NCBI GenBank assembly: GCA_034231615.1
Contig: CM067317.1
Span: forward strand, 394,501-458,500
From: Meghimatium bilineatum
Taxonomy: Eukaryota > Mollusca > Gastropoda > Stylommatophora > Philomycidae
Direction of reading: 5' to 3'
Length of the DNA stretch: 64,000 bases
The notes beneath the pieces are model-generated. The model searched no databases, was not told where the DNA came from, and saw only the letters and a program-made list of their open reading frames with translations. Each line of letters starts with the position of its first letter. The stretch's first letter is position 1. Position numbers and translations under genes: made by a program. This document shows, piece by piece, positions 55,440 to 64,000 of the stretch.

Positions 55440-55750
55440 AGTAAAACTACAGTAATACAGTACAGTATATAGCAAGTAAAACTACAGTAATACAGTATAG
55501 TATATAGCAAGTAAAACTACAGTACTACAGTACAGTATATAGCAAGTAAAACTACAGTAATACAGTATAGTATATAGCAAATAAAACTACAGTACTACAG
55601 TACAGTATATAGCAAGTAAAACTACAGTAATACAGTACAGTATTTAGCAAGTAAAACTACAGTAATACAGTACAGTATATAGCAAGTGAAACTACAGTAA
55701 TACAGTACAGTATATAGCAAGTCTAGTAATACAGTACAGTATATTTACAA
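55440..55750. repeat. 35-bp minisatellite, block 1
   Basis: The unit is gtaaaactacagtaatacag followed by tacagtatatagcaa, about 9 copies. The same family recurs at 56540-56755 and 58448-58530. Confidence 0.92.
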
Positions 55751-56532
55751 AATGCCAACGTTGATGATGAAGTGTATACAAGGATCGCCAAAGCAAGCAG
55801 TACTTTCGGCAGATTGTACGCAAATGTTTGGCGTAGAAATGGCATTAACCTACAGACTAAGCTGAAAGTTTACAGAGCAGTGGTACTTCCAGTGCTGCTT
55901 TACGCTAGTGAAACATGGACTGTGTATAGACGTCATGTGAAAAAACTCAATCATTTTCATACAAATTGTCTCAGAAAAGTTATGAACATCAGATGGCAAG
56001 ACAAGATTCCAGATACCACTGTCCTTGATAGAGCTGGTATCCCAAGCATTGACATGATCCTGATGCAGACACAGATTCGTTGGGCAGGTCATTTGGTGCG
56101 TATGCCAGACCATCGTCTGCCAAAGATACTTCTCTATGGTGAGCTAGAGAAGGGTATACGATCTCAAGGTGGCCAAAGGAAGCGCAACAAGGACTCGTTA
56201 AAGGACTTACTGAAAGCCTTTGAAATAGACCACGATACATGGGAAGAACTTGCACAAAATAGATCTACATGGCATTCTAAAATAAAAAAGAGCGCATCAT
56301 CTTGTGAAAAGAAGAGAAATGCAGCAGCTCAACAGCGGAGAGCAGCTAGAAAGTCATGGATAGACCAAGATCCGTATACAGTCAGTCGTCATTCCATGTC
56401 CAAACTGTCAAAGGATATTTACAGCTCGAATAGGGCTCATTAGCCATCTACGTACTCATAATCAAGGACATAACTAAAATTGAATTTTCAAAAGTGGATG
56501 TAACAAATGGTCATCATCACTTGTGATGGACG
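55751..56532 (+). mobile_element. RTE/CR1-like LINE C-terminal ORF inserted in the 35-bp minisatellite
   Basis: The frame 55772-56443 is intact (223 codons). It includes ASSTFGRLYANVWRRNGINL, KVYRAVVLPVLLYASETWTV, LNHFHTNCLRKVMNIRWQDK, QIRWAGHLVRMPDHRLPK and GGQRKRNKDSLKDLLKAFEI. This is the typical thumb and C-terminal end of a widespread non-LTR type with no RNase H. The 3' end carries tcatcatcacttgtgatgga; similar words occur in tandem at 60234-60390. The RT palm is absent, so it is a 5'-truncated copy despite its open frame. Confidence 0.82.
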
Positions 56533-56539
56533 AACAACA

Positions 56540-56755
56540 TATAGCAAGTAAAACTACAGTAATACAGTACAGTATATAGCAAGTGAAACTACAGTGATAC
56601 AGTACAGTATATAGCAAGTGAAAATACAGTGATACAGTACAGTATATAGCAAGTGAAACTACAGTGATACAGTACAGTATATAGCAAGTGAAACTACAGT
56701 GATACAGTACAGTATATAGCAAGTGAAACTACAGTAATAAGTGCAGTATATAGCA
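56540..56755. repeat. 35-bp minisatellite, block 2
   Basis: About six units of agcaagtgaaactacagtga followed by tacagtacagtatat. They are continuous in type with the block at 55440 and separated from it by the LINE fragment. Confidence 0.92.
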
Positions 56756-56762
56756 AATCCAA

Positions 56763-56880
56763 CTTTGTGGCGAAGTGGTACAGAGCGTGTCTGTGATGGC
56801 CAAGGTTACGAGTTGATCTCCGTCACAGGCAACTGTGTATCCGGACCATTCAGATAGCAATGGAAAACTACTGAACATAT
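56763..56880 (+). mobile_element. Possible tRNA-derived SINE head
   Basis: The word tggcgaagtgg matches a pol III A box, and ggttacgagttgatctc about 35 bp later resembles a B box. The spacing is tRNA-like. It does not fold into a full tRNA that I can see. The body and tail are not identified. Confidence 0.4.
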
Positions 56881-56974
56881 TTATATTGCCTAGAAAATCA
56901 CCACAGCCAAAAAATGCTGGGTTGATAGCTATGTCCTGAATAGTCTATACTACTAATGTTTTATATAGGAAGTG

Positions 56975-57130
56975 AAACTTGATTCTTGATTAGAAACTGG
57001 TTTCACAGCACGGGGCGTATTCCCATAAGTGCTCTGTCCTCCATTCCAGCAGCCATACTAGTGTATGTAGACCCAGAGTCCCGGTCAGGTTTTGATTGTG
57101 TGATCTTCAGGACTTTCCAAAAAATGTACT
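56975..57130 (-). pseudogene. LINE-B1 3' terminal fragment
   Basis: The minus strand shares tttctaatcaagaatcaag, ggactctgggtctaca and gagcacttatggga with 42700-42870, and the end motif with 12130. It joins directly to the RTE-like sequence upstream. Confidence 0.72.
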
Positions 57131-58330
57131 TTTTCTTGAATTTTCCGCTGAATTTTGTAAGTTTTCCTGCCTCTTTTAGTGACATGTGCAGGCATTCTTG
57201 ACTGTCTTTTGTCCAACGGTTTCTTGGGCGGCCTTTGTCCCAGTTGCCTTCTATTATCCCTTCCAGTAACACTCTCTTGTCGTGTCTCTTAATGTGATCA
57301 AAAAAAAACTAGCTTTCTCTTTAATATGGTGTTCAGATGTCAGCCTTCCTGGATGCTAATTGTTCTTAACACCTCCTGGTTTATTTTCCTTGCTGTCCAT
57401 GGTATTCTCAGAGCTCTTCTATAGCACTGTAATTAAAATGATGTTATTCTCATGGCCACTGTTTTATTTAGTGTACATGCTTCACATCCATATGTTGCCA
57501 CAGGAAACACACATGTTTGTAGTAAACACAACTTGGTTCTTATGTTAGTACACTGCTAAAGTTTCTTTAGCAGTTTTAATTTTGACAGCGTCATTGCAGT
57601 TCTTTTAATCTCAACTGCACAGCCACCCGCATTGTTTATATTCGATCCTAAATAATCAAAATGTGTCACTTCTTCTAAATTGCAGTTCTCAATATTAATT
57701 TTTGGTGTTGATTTAGTTTTGTCAGTTGCCATTACTTTGGTCTTTTTCATATTTAAGAACAAGTTTTGCTGTTTGCTGAACTTTTGGGTTGACTTAATTA
57801 TGTTTAGTAGGTCCTGTTTGTATGCTGTTAACAGCACTGTATTTGCATATCTAATTTCTGATATCTGCAGCCCTCATATATTTATGAGTCTGAAATCAGG
57901 CTTCATTGTTTCTTGTCTCATGTTTCTCATTATATTTTCCGCATAGATGTTGAACAAGTATGGAGACAAGGTACAGCCTTGTCTTACTCCTTTCTGTACA
58001 TTGAACCACTCTGATCTTGTGCCCTTCACTTTTACTGCTGCTTCTTAGTCTTTATACAGCTCTGCTATTAGTCGTGTAATGTGTTTTGGAAAATCATTCA
58101 TTATTTCCTGTAATTAATGGTGATTGACACAGTCAAATACTTTGGTGTAGTCTATGAAGCATGCATGTAATTCGATGTTATACTCTATACATTTCTCCAT
58201 GATCATCCTCAAATTAAATATATGATCTCTCATGCCTCTACCAGTTCTGAACCCTGCTTGTGCTTCGTGGATCTCATCATCCATCTTGTTATGTATTCTT
58301 TTCATTATAATGTGCAGTAGTATGTTACTG
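57131..58330 (-). mobile_element. RTE-like LINE, RT to C-terminus, decayed
   Basis: From 58305 the minus strand reads MKRIHNKMDDEIHEAQAGFR, ACFIDYTKVFDCVNHH (motif A), KGVRQGCTLSPYLFNIYAE (motif B). Motif C is altered (IRYANTVLL where YADD is expected). It continues FDYLGSNINNAGGCAVEIKR, RALRIPWTARKINQEVL and WDKGRPRNRWTKDSQE. Several stops are present. Its C-terminal words match the fragments at 40418-41002. Confidence 0.82.
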
Positions 58331-58447
58331 GCTTGGCTGATCTAGGTGATTGTTCTATAAAACTTTTATTACTGCATGTTTTCCTGTGAAGGATTGAAGA
58401 GAGGCTTTCTATTGGCTGTGGAAATAAAGTTCTATTTAAATAAGTAC

Positions 58448-58530
58448 AGTACATAGCAAGTGAAACTACAGTAATATGTAGTATATAGCAAGTGAAACTA
58501 CAGTAATATGTAGTATATAGCAAGTGAAAC
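58448..58530. repeat. 35-bp minisatellite, block 3 (shortened units)
   Basis: There are three units of agcaagtgaaactacagtaa with a shortened tatgtagtat linker. This is the third island of the array seen at 55440 and 56540. Confidence 0.85.
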
Positions 58531-58884
58531 TACAAGTTTTCTACTGATTTTATTGTAACCAAAACTTTGGATTATCTTTGACCTTTCAATTCGCTTGCAT
58601 CATAAATAAACTATATATGCCCTAAATAGATAGGTTATAGTTTATATATAGTACTAGTTATATAAAAGACGTTTGACTGTCACTTTTTATTTTATTAAAT
58701 GATCACATTTATAACAACAGTTTCGAACAAGAAGTGCAAACATAGATGATAAAAGTTACACCAGTTTTAGCTTTACTAATGGCATGCCATTCATGCAAAG
58801 TAAGATTCAGATAAGAAGTTGGTGTAACGGTTCAATAACATTGTCATTGAGGCCCTATGATTATATGTCTGTGATATTTAGTCT
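58531..58884. other. Intronic DNA next to CCDC51 exon 1
   Basis: It is AT-rich, with no repeat or frame recognised. It is probably the only original intron sequence left at this end. Confidence 0.4.
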
Positions 58885-58890
58885 ACTCAC
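58885..58890 (-). promoter_or_regulatory. CCDC51: Splice donor, CCDC51 intron 1
   Basis: The minus strand reads GTACAT then GTGAGT, a good donor, in phase 0 after residue 99. Confidence 0.85.
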
Positions 58891-59187
58891 ATGTACAACT
58901 TTCGCCTGTGCTGACTTCACTTCTGTTAAACCAACCAAATCTTCATACAGTTCCATGACATGACCTATACGGTCTTTATTTAATACTCCACTGTAATTAT
59001 ATGAGGCAGCAGTTGTTGAGGACGAACTGTTCTTGCCTTCGTTGTGGGGATATGTTGAGAGATCTCTTCCGTGTGTATCGTTTGTACTTGACAAATATCT
59101 CACATTCTTTATCACAGGTTTAAAATTTATGATCGGCAAAAATATGCGCTGTCTGTGCAGTAACTCTGACAATAATTTGAAAGACAT
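58891..59187 (-). CDS. CCDC51: CCDC51 / MITOK, exon 1 (presequence and N-terminal domain)
   Basis: It encodes residues 1-99. Residues 1-35 (MSFKLLSELLHRQRIFLPII ... NVRYLSS) are basic, hydrophobic and poor in acids, as expected of a mitochondrial targeting peptide, with a likely processing site after the RY at 30-31. A Ser/Thr/Asn-rich linker (36-68) follows. Then comes the conserved start of the family domain (RIGHVMELYEDLVGLTEVKS, about 73-92, and AQAKV), equivalent to the W.R.E.FVGL.EV..AQ block of vertebrate CCDC51. The ATG at 59187 is the first in frame and gives a typical presequence. This links two distant ORFs into one gene: exon 2 begins 31.4 kb away in the same phase. A weak TATA-like stretch lies 30-45 bp upstream. 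Confidence 0.88.
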
Positions 59188-59309
59188 GGTTAGCCTATAC
59201 TATTAATATTATTACTAGTATAGTATATAGTTCTCAGATATATTACTCAGGGCGCAGCCATTTAACCGGATGCATAATTCTCTACGAAAAGAGTAACGGT
59301 CAGTCTTGG

Positions 59310-60192
59310 TATCCATAGAGATACTTATAGAGAGGAAAGTTGTAAATGGGCCACGCAGAGGATATTGTACAGATGGTGTGTAGATTGGAAAATGTGCTAC
59401 CTGATGCGGAATGGAATCGTGCGCCCTTAGATTGTCCGACAGCCTTCAAAGTAATAATAACACTCAATGGAGAATGCAGGGAATGGTGTCCGACAGTGGG
59501 GGAGTCGGAGGTACTCGCTCTAATCGGTGAAAATTCCAGGGAAGGTGATATGATTATTGTATATACAGATGGGTCGGTTGAGAGACACATCAGAAGTGTC
59601 TGGGGTTTCACGGCTCAAAGGTGGGGGGAAACCGTCATAGGGGAAAGTGGTACATTCGCTCAGACGACAAGCAACATGACAATGGAGATTTTGGACAGTA
59701 ACCAAAACTTTGCAATGGGTCTGCTAGAAGACTATCTGCGAGCATGCCTGCATACTCAGTGACTCGATTAGCATGATTGTGAAAGTTCAGGCGGGATACA
59801 TTCGGGAACAGTGGCTGGATGCAGTGAAGAATTCAAGTGTGCGTAAAGTGACTTTCATTATTGTGTCGTGACATGCGGGAGTCCGGGGTAATGAGAGAGC
59901 AGATAAGTTGACCGCACACGCTGCTACTGCGGCTGTTGGTGGAGCGATGGATCGAGCAGACATTTTGAACGCCCTACGGGAAAACGCACGAACAAATGAC
60001 TGTATAAGTGACGATGACTCTTGTTCCATGACTAGAATAAAGGAATTTGGTTTGAAATGTGGCGTCGCTAGAACGGAGTGGTTTCGTGGGCAAGAAAGAA
60101 TGGTGGTCAATCAACTGTGTACTTGGACCGTTAGTCAACGTGTAATGGCGTCTACACTCAAGGTGAGATCTGAGCATCTGTGAGCGTGTCCA
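59310..60192 (+). mobile_element. LINE-B2 copy (RNase H region) upstream of CCDC51
   Basis: It encodes MGHAEDIVQMVCRLENVLPD, IIVYTDGSVERHIRSVWGF (one extra Val, from a 3-bp insertion), SNMTMEIL, then after frameshifts the GVRGNERADKLTAHAATAAV region and SCSMTRIKEFGLKCGVA. Its tail reads KVRSEHL followed by a stop. It is very close to 43520-44528. Confidence 0.85.
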
Positions 60193-60194
60193 GA

Positions 60195-60405
60195 CTGCAC
60201 ACACCAAAGAGATGCAACAACGCAACTCTGAAACTGTTGTCATTATCCCTTGCGATGGACGGTCACATATACCAGAGACATGCAACAACACAAGTCTGAA
60301 CATCTTGTCATCATACCCTGCGATGAACAGCCACACACAGCAGAGAGATGTAACAACACAAGTCTGAAACTGTTGTCATCATCGCTCGCGATGGACGGCT
60401 ATAAT
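60195..60405. repeat. ~68-bp degenerate tandem repeat, three copies
   Basis: Copies are built on atgcaacaacacaagtctga then catcataccctgcgatgaac. The gcgatgga word recurs at about 60252, 60322 and 60388. The terminal words resemble the 3' end of the LINE at 55751-56532, so this may be a LINE 3' UTR repeat. Confidence 0.7.
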
Positions 60406-60429
60406 TATGTTGCTAAAACACGGAACGTA

Positions 60430-60815
60430 GATGAAGTTTGAAATATCAATGAACAAATTGGAATTGGAAGCATGGGAGGCCATTGTTCTGGTTGTGAAGA
60501 ATGTTTTGGGCAACACCTGTCAGTAACTATGAAGACGTTGTCAACAATATGCTAACTGCTTTCAAAATCCTTGGATACAACATGAGCATAAACATGCATT
60601 ATGTATTTTCACATATGGATCGGTTTCTCGAGAATCTTGGATTAATGAGTGACGAGCAGGGAGAGAGGTTCCATCAGGACATAAACGAGATGGAGACCAG
60701 GTATCAAGGCCATTGGGATGCAGTAATGATGGCTGATTACTGCTGGACTCTGAAGAGAGACATCCCTGCTGCTGAACACTCGAGAAAGTTGAAGAAATTG
60801 AAGTTTATGACTTGA
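60430..60815 (+). pseudogene. Conserved-looking C-terminal domain of an unassigned multicopy ORF
   Basis: Two frames joined at about 60508 read NKLELEAWEAIVLVVKNVLG and then YEDVVNNMLTAFKILGYNMS, INMHYVFSHMDRFLENLGLM, SDEQGERFHQDINEMETRYQ and MADYCWTLKRDIP. The last part is open to a stop at 60813 (frame 60501-60815). I recall similar 'SDEQGERFHQDI..ME.RYQG' tails in multicopy invertebrate ORFs of likely transposon origin, but I cannot name the family. An AATAAA at 60903 could be its poly(A) signal. It is not a LINE or PLE domain. The start is missing and one frameshift is evident. Confidence 0.55.
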
Positions 60816-61039
60816 ATTGTGTTCAGTGATGACATAATTTACATGTCCTTACATTTTTCAATGTCTTCTCTTCATTTATATAATTCAATGTTTGTAACAT
60901 TTAATAAATACATTCTGTTAAATAATTTTTATATGAGAAATGTAACACATAAATCAGCTACTAATATCACGTGGAAGACAGGTAATGAAGTCCTACTGGA
61001 TGACGACTAACACTATCACTGACGGATGTTTACATGAAT

Positions 61040-62130
61040 AAATATGGTACATACAACAAGACAAAACACAGAATATAATCATACAAATGACAATACACAA
61101 GACAAAGTCGACGTTTCGGACCAACAGGCTTTTTTCAAGATACACACATAACATACAAACATAAAAATACCACAAGTAGAAATGAATGCGTGTCCGAGTG
61201 AAATATGGTAGTGAAATATGATGCCGGAAGGATACGAACAGGAAGTACACAAAGACGATAGTACAGGTAGAACTAGAGGAACAAATCGATGACGTAAATG
61301 GCACAAATTGAATAAAAACAACAAAGACCAATCCAACCGAGAACTAAGCGAAAGAGTGGTCGGAATTGAGTCCAAATGGCTTGATGGTACCCAACTCGAA
61401 AATGAGACGATTTTCTAGGGCGTACCTAGATCTATCATCGGTGGTGCAGGATCTGATGGCAGTGACCTGAATGTCAAGAGCACCACGGTGGCTGTCGCCG
61501 TTGAAGTGATTAGCCACAGGAGTAGGTGTTCTGTGTTTGATAGCATGCAGGTGGTTACAGAAGCGGTCGCTCAGTCTAAGGCCAGTCTCGCCGATATATT
61601 GCTTACCACAGCGTTTACATATGATCACGTAAATAACATTATGGGATTCACATGTAAAGGCCTCATCGATGGAGAAACTGGCCTTGGGGAATGAGATGGA
61701 GCGCATCTGAACCACATAATGACATGTGTAGCAACGACCGCGTGAGCAACGAACGGTACCAAAATGGTCAGGTGCAGAGGACCTGAAGTGGCTGTTGACC
61801 ATGATGTCCTTCAGATTTTTATCGCGCCTATATGCCACCAGAGGTACGTTGTGGAAAGCGTCACGGGTGTCAGAATCAGACTGGAGAAGGGAATAATGTT
61901 TGAGCAGGATGCGACGGACAGTCGAGTTATGGGGATGAAAGGTAAGAACCAGTTTAACCATATCAGAGGAGGATTAAGAACCCTGGGAATTATTCAAGGT
62001 ATCAAGGCGAGATAGCTGATGTACACGGAGCTACGCCAATGAAAGAATGCTGTCAGGGAAGGAGCGTCTACGGAAGAACTCAATCATCTCAGAGGATTCT
62101 ACTCTGCCCTTGGAATACATATCACAATCT
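61040..62130 (-). mobile_element. Penelope-like element, 3' half (PLE-3)
   Basis: The minus strand begins near the end of RT (EMIEFFRRR-type sequence at about 62080). It passes through a short broken linker with a stop near 61976, then the endonuclease ORF (61961-61344). The 3' UTR has the conserved motif at about 61081-61145. The 5' RT is absent. Confidence 0.85.
61344..61961 (-). CDS. GIY-YIG endonuclease ORF of a Penelope-like element
   Basis: It is 205 codons with no interruption. Residues 1-60 are the RT-endonuclease linker (LTFHPHNSTVRRILLKHYSL, LVAYRRDKNL). A Cys cluster follows at 72, 77 and 80 (RCSRGRCYTCHYV). The GIY-YIG domain covers about 108-190: NVIYVIICKRCGKQYIGETG with the Tyr of 'IYV' and the YIG triad (122-124), the Arg-bearing helix LRLSDRF, His in FCNHLHAI, and the Glu of RYALENRL (183). 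All residues usually needed for catalysis appear present. In full elements this domain nicks target DNA for reverse transcription. Here the RT is missing and an in-frame stop precedes the first Met, so it is probably a surviving part of a dead element. It is the only intact endonuclease of the four PLE copies. Confidence 0.85.
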   Translation of the reverse strand: MVKLVLTFHPHNSTVRRILLKHYSLLQSDSDTRDAFHNVPLVAYRRDKNLKDIMVNSHFRSSAPDHFGTVRCSRGRCYTCHYVVQMRSISFPKASFSIDEAFTCESHNVIYVIICKRCGKQYIGETGLRLSDRFCNHLHAIKHRTPTPVANHFNGDSHRGALDIQVTAIRSCTTDDRSRYALENRLIFELGTIKPFGLNSDHSFA

Positions 62131-62445
62131 TCTTTAAATGGCCGTGTCGTGTAACGGTTGTCAGTCAAACTTGGTTTGCTTCACCCTCAAACACGAGAAC
62201 TTGTTTCCCGCCACTATTGTCACAGTATACCTCTCATTATTGTACTGGGTCGTCTGCAAGTTGGAACAAAAACTGTCCCCCAGATTCATGTACATGGAGA
62301 GATGTTGTTCAAAGCTGTCTTTCACATCTAAGATCTCGGTTATGGGTACCCAATACCTGAAGCAAGTCTAATACTTTGAACGGTCTATTGCAGTGAGAAG
62401 CTTATCGTATTGGCTTTTTTTTTACATTCTGAACAATGAACACAG
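62131..62445. other. Unannotated spacer with a 33-bp duplicated word
   Basis: There is no gene. The word aacaatgaacacagctttag followed by atgatt occurs at about 62430 and 62467, next to the following array. Confidence 0.45.
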
Positions 62446-63705
62446 CTTTAGATGATTCTACCTTCTCAACAATGAACACAGCTTTAGATGATTTACTGTT
62501 GTATGTTTGAGACTAGGTGGCCACATTTACTGTTGCATGTTTGAGACTAGGTTGTATGTTTGAGACTAGGTGGCCACATTTACTGTTGTATGTTTGAGAC
62601 TAGGTGGTCACATTTACTGTTGTATGTTTGAGACTAGGTTGTATGTTTGAGACTAGGTTGTATGTTTGAGACTAGGTTGTATGTTTGAGACTAGGTGGCC
62701 ACATTTACTGTTGCATGTTTGAGACTAGGTTGTATGTTTGAGACTGGGTTGTATGTTTGAGACTAGGTGGCCACATTTACTGTTGTATGTTTGAGACTAA
62801 GTGGCCACATTTACTGTTGTATGTTTGAGACTAGGTTGTATGTTTGAAACTAGGTGGCCACATTTACTGTTGTATGTTTGAGACTAGGTGTCCACATTTA
62901 CTGTTGTATGTTTGAGACTAGGTGGTCACATTTACTGTTGTATGTTTGAGACTAGGTTGTATGTTTGAGACTAGGTTGTATGTTTGAGACTAGGTGGCCA
63001 CATTTACTGTTGTATGTTTGAGACTAGGTGGCCACATTTACTGTTGTATGTTTGAGACTAGGTGGTCACATTTACTGTTGTATGTTTGAGACTAGGTTGT
63101 ATGTTTGAGACTAGGTTGTATGTTTGAGACTAGGTGGCCACATTTACTGTTGTATGTTTGAGACTAGGTGGCCACATTTACTGTTGTATGTTTGAGACTA
63201 GGTGGTCACATTTACTGTTGTATGTTTGAGACTAGGTGGCCACATTTACTGTTGTATGTTTGAGACTAGGTGGTCACATTTACTGTTGTATGTTTGAGAC
63301 TAGGTGGTCACATTTACTGTTGTATGTTTGAGACTAGGTTGTATGTTTGAGACTAGGTGGTCACATTTACTGTTGTATGTTTGAGACTAGGTTGTATGTT
63401 TGAGACTAGGTTGTACGTTTTAGACTAGGTGGCCACATTTACTGTTGTATGTTTGAGACTAGCAGTGGCGTAGCGAGGGGGTGCGGAGGTGCGGACCGCC
63501 CCGGGCGGCATCATCGGGAGGGCGGCAAATTTATTTTCGTCCAGTCTTTCACAATCACTGACATATTTTTTTAATGTCACAAGGGCGGAACATTATGATT
63601 CCGCCCCGGGCGCCATTAACCAACGCTACGCCACTGGAGACTAGGTTGTATGTTTGAGACTAGGTGGCCACATTTACTGTTGTATGTTTGAGACTAGGTT
63701 GCCAC
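62446..63705. repeat. 19/34-bp minisatellite (tgtatgtttgagactaggt)
   Basis: Units are either the 19-mer tgtatgtttgagactaggt alone or that word plus ggccacatttactgt (total 34). Short and long units are interspersed (for example, three short units near 62640-62690). A hAT MITE interrupts the array at 63463-63636. Confidence 0.95.
63463..63636. mobile_element. hAT-type MITE, 174 bp
   Basis: The termini are perfect 13-bp inverted repeats, CAGTGGCGTAGCG and CGCTACGCCACTG. The target duplication is 8 bp, gagactag (63455-63462, 63637-63644), as expected for hAT transposons. Sub-terminal GC-rich words (ccgccccgggcg) are also partly inverted. There is no coding capacity. Confidence 0.93.
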
Positions 63706-63846
63706 ATTTTGCTTATCTCGTACACACTCTAGACTGTTACCTGCTTCATGTGAAGTTTTACTGTATAACTTAGCTATAGTACAAGCTAGACGTTACTATA
63801 CATCACCATATATAATATCCGGGTACTTGGACCATTCATGCTTGTG

Positions 63847-64000
63847 AGTCTTCTTCTGCGTTCTGCAGATTAGCAGGGTATAGTCCGGAGAACGAAATGC
63901 GCTGTGTCATGGTTTACAGAATTGCTGCGATATCTGCGCCTTTCGGCCTGACACATCCGACTTCAGCATGGATTTGGGTCACTGACCCTATATTGGATGG
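63847..64000 (-). mobile_element. SINE-like retroposon copy, cut by the window end
   Basis: It begins cttcttctgcgttctgcaga (GAA tail on minus) and matches 22723-22918 over its whole visible length, including tagtccggagaac, gctgcgatatctgcgcc and gggtcactgaccctata. The 5' end is beyond the window. Confidence 0.82.

Larger units (their letters stand above)
27475..58890 (-). other. CCDC51: CCDC51 intron 1, 31.4 kb, filled with nested retroelements
   Basis: The intron is bounded by a GTGAGT donor (58890-58885) and a ttctgcag acceptor (27482-27475). Its content, listed separately, is mainly Penelope-like and LINE sequence on both strands, with minisatellites at 50.4-51.2 and 55.4-58.5 kb. No non-transposon exon was seen inside it. 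Confidence 0.85.

Noticed and set aside
57003..57272. 89-codon minus-strand frame as a single gene
   Set aside because: It crosses a junction between an RTE-like C-terminus and a LINE-B1 3' end, so it is a chance fusion of two element fragments.
1..64000. A novel multi-gene host system
   Set aside because: Apart from the kelch and CCDC51 exons, nearly all coding-like sequence is transposon-derived. No cluster of unknown host genes is present.

Overview
This is a stretch of animal (metazoan) nuclear DNA. Genes have introns with GT-AG splice signals, poly(A) signals are AATAAA-type, and two conserved animal genes can be recognised. The repeat set is GIY-YIG Penelope-like elements, RNase H-bearing LINEs, RTE-like LINEs, a hAT MITE, a pogo/Tigger remnant and many minisatellites. 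That suits a repeat-rich invertebrate, perhaps a lophotrochozoan, but I cannot name the species and that part is inference.

Layout, left to right. Positions 1-8340 are one minisatellite of about 200 units, containing a tandem segmental duplication of about 3.3 kb. It appears to lie in an intron, because a splice acceptor (8395/8396) and the last coding exon of a kelch-repeat protein (8396-9298, +) follow it. From 9299 to 26634 lies intergenic DNA: the presumed kelch 3' UTR, minisatellites (10.1-11.7 kb), a decayed RNase H LINE (12.1-14.7 kb, -), an RTE-like LINE (14.9-16.1 kb, +), a pogo/Tigger DNA-binding remnant (17.5 kb), small nested insertions (18.5-19.3 kb), a SINE-like retroposon (22.7 kb), and three adjacent minisatellites (25.1-26.6 kb).

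From 26635 to 59187 on the minus strand is one gene, CCDC51 (MITOK, pore subunit of the mitochondrial ATP-sensitive potassium channel). It has two coding exons (59187-58891 and 27474-26635), giving 378 residues. The 31.4 kb intron between them is almost entirely nested retroelements. A Penelope-like element (PLE-0, +) starts at 28776 and can be followed in pieces to 48952. It is opened by a second PLE (29347-36390), by LINE-A copies (36648-41910, 44626-48217), by RNase H LINE-B copies (43520-44528, 48953-50262) and by an unresolved 1.2 kb segment. Several of these carry further insertions. Most joins are marked by target-site duplications of 10-13 bp, so the order of events can be read. The distal part of the intron (51-58.5 kb) holds a decayed LINE-A, RTE-like pieces and a 35-bp minisatellite split in three.

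Upstream of CCDC51 are another LINE-B fragment (59.3-60.2 kb), a conserved-looking ORF of unknown family (60.4-60.8 kb), a PLE 3' half with an intact GIY-YIG endonuclease ORF (61.0-62.1 kb, -), a 19/34-bp minisatellite (62.45-63.7 kb) interrupted by a 174-bp hAT MITE, and a third SINE-like copy cut by the window end.

Only the kelch exon and the CCDC51 exons look like host genes. The other coding-like sequence is transposon-derived and mostly broken, except that the ORF at 60.4 kb is unclassified. I found no rRNA gene, no intact tRNA gene, no LTR retrotransposon and no CRISPR array. The most distinctive content is the reconstructable nested retroelement stack inside CCDC51 intron 1.
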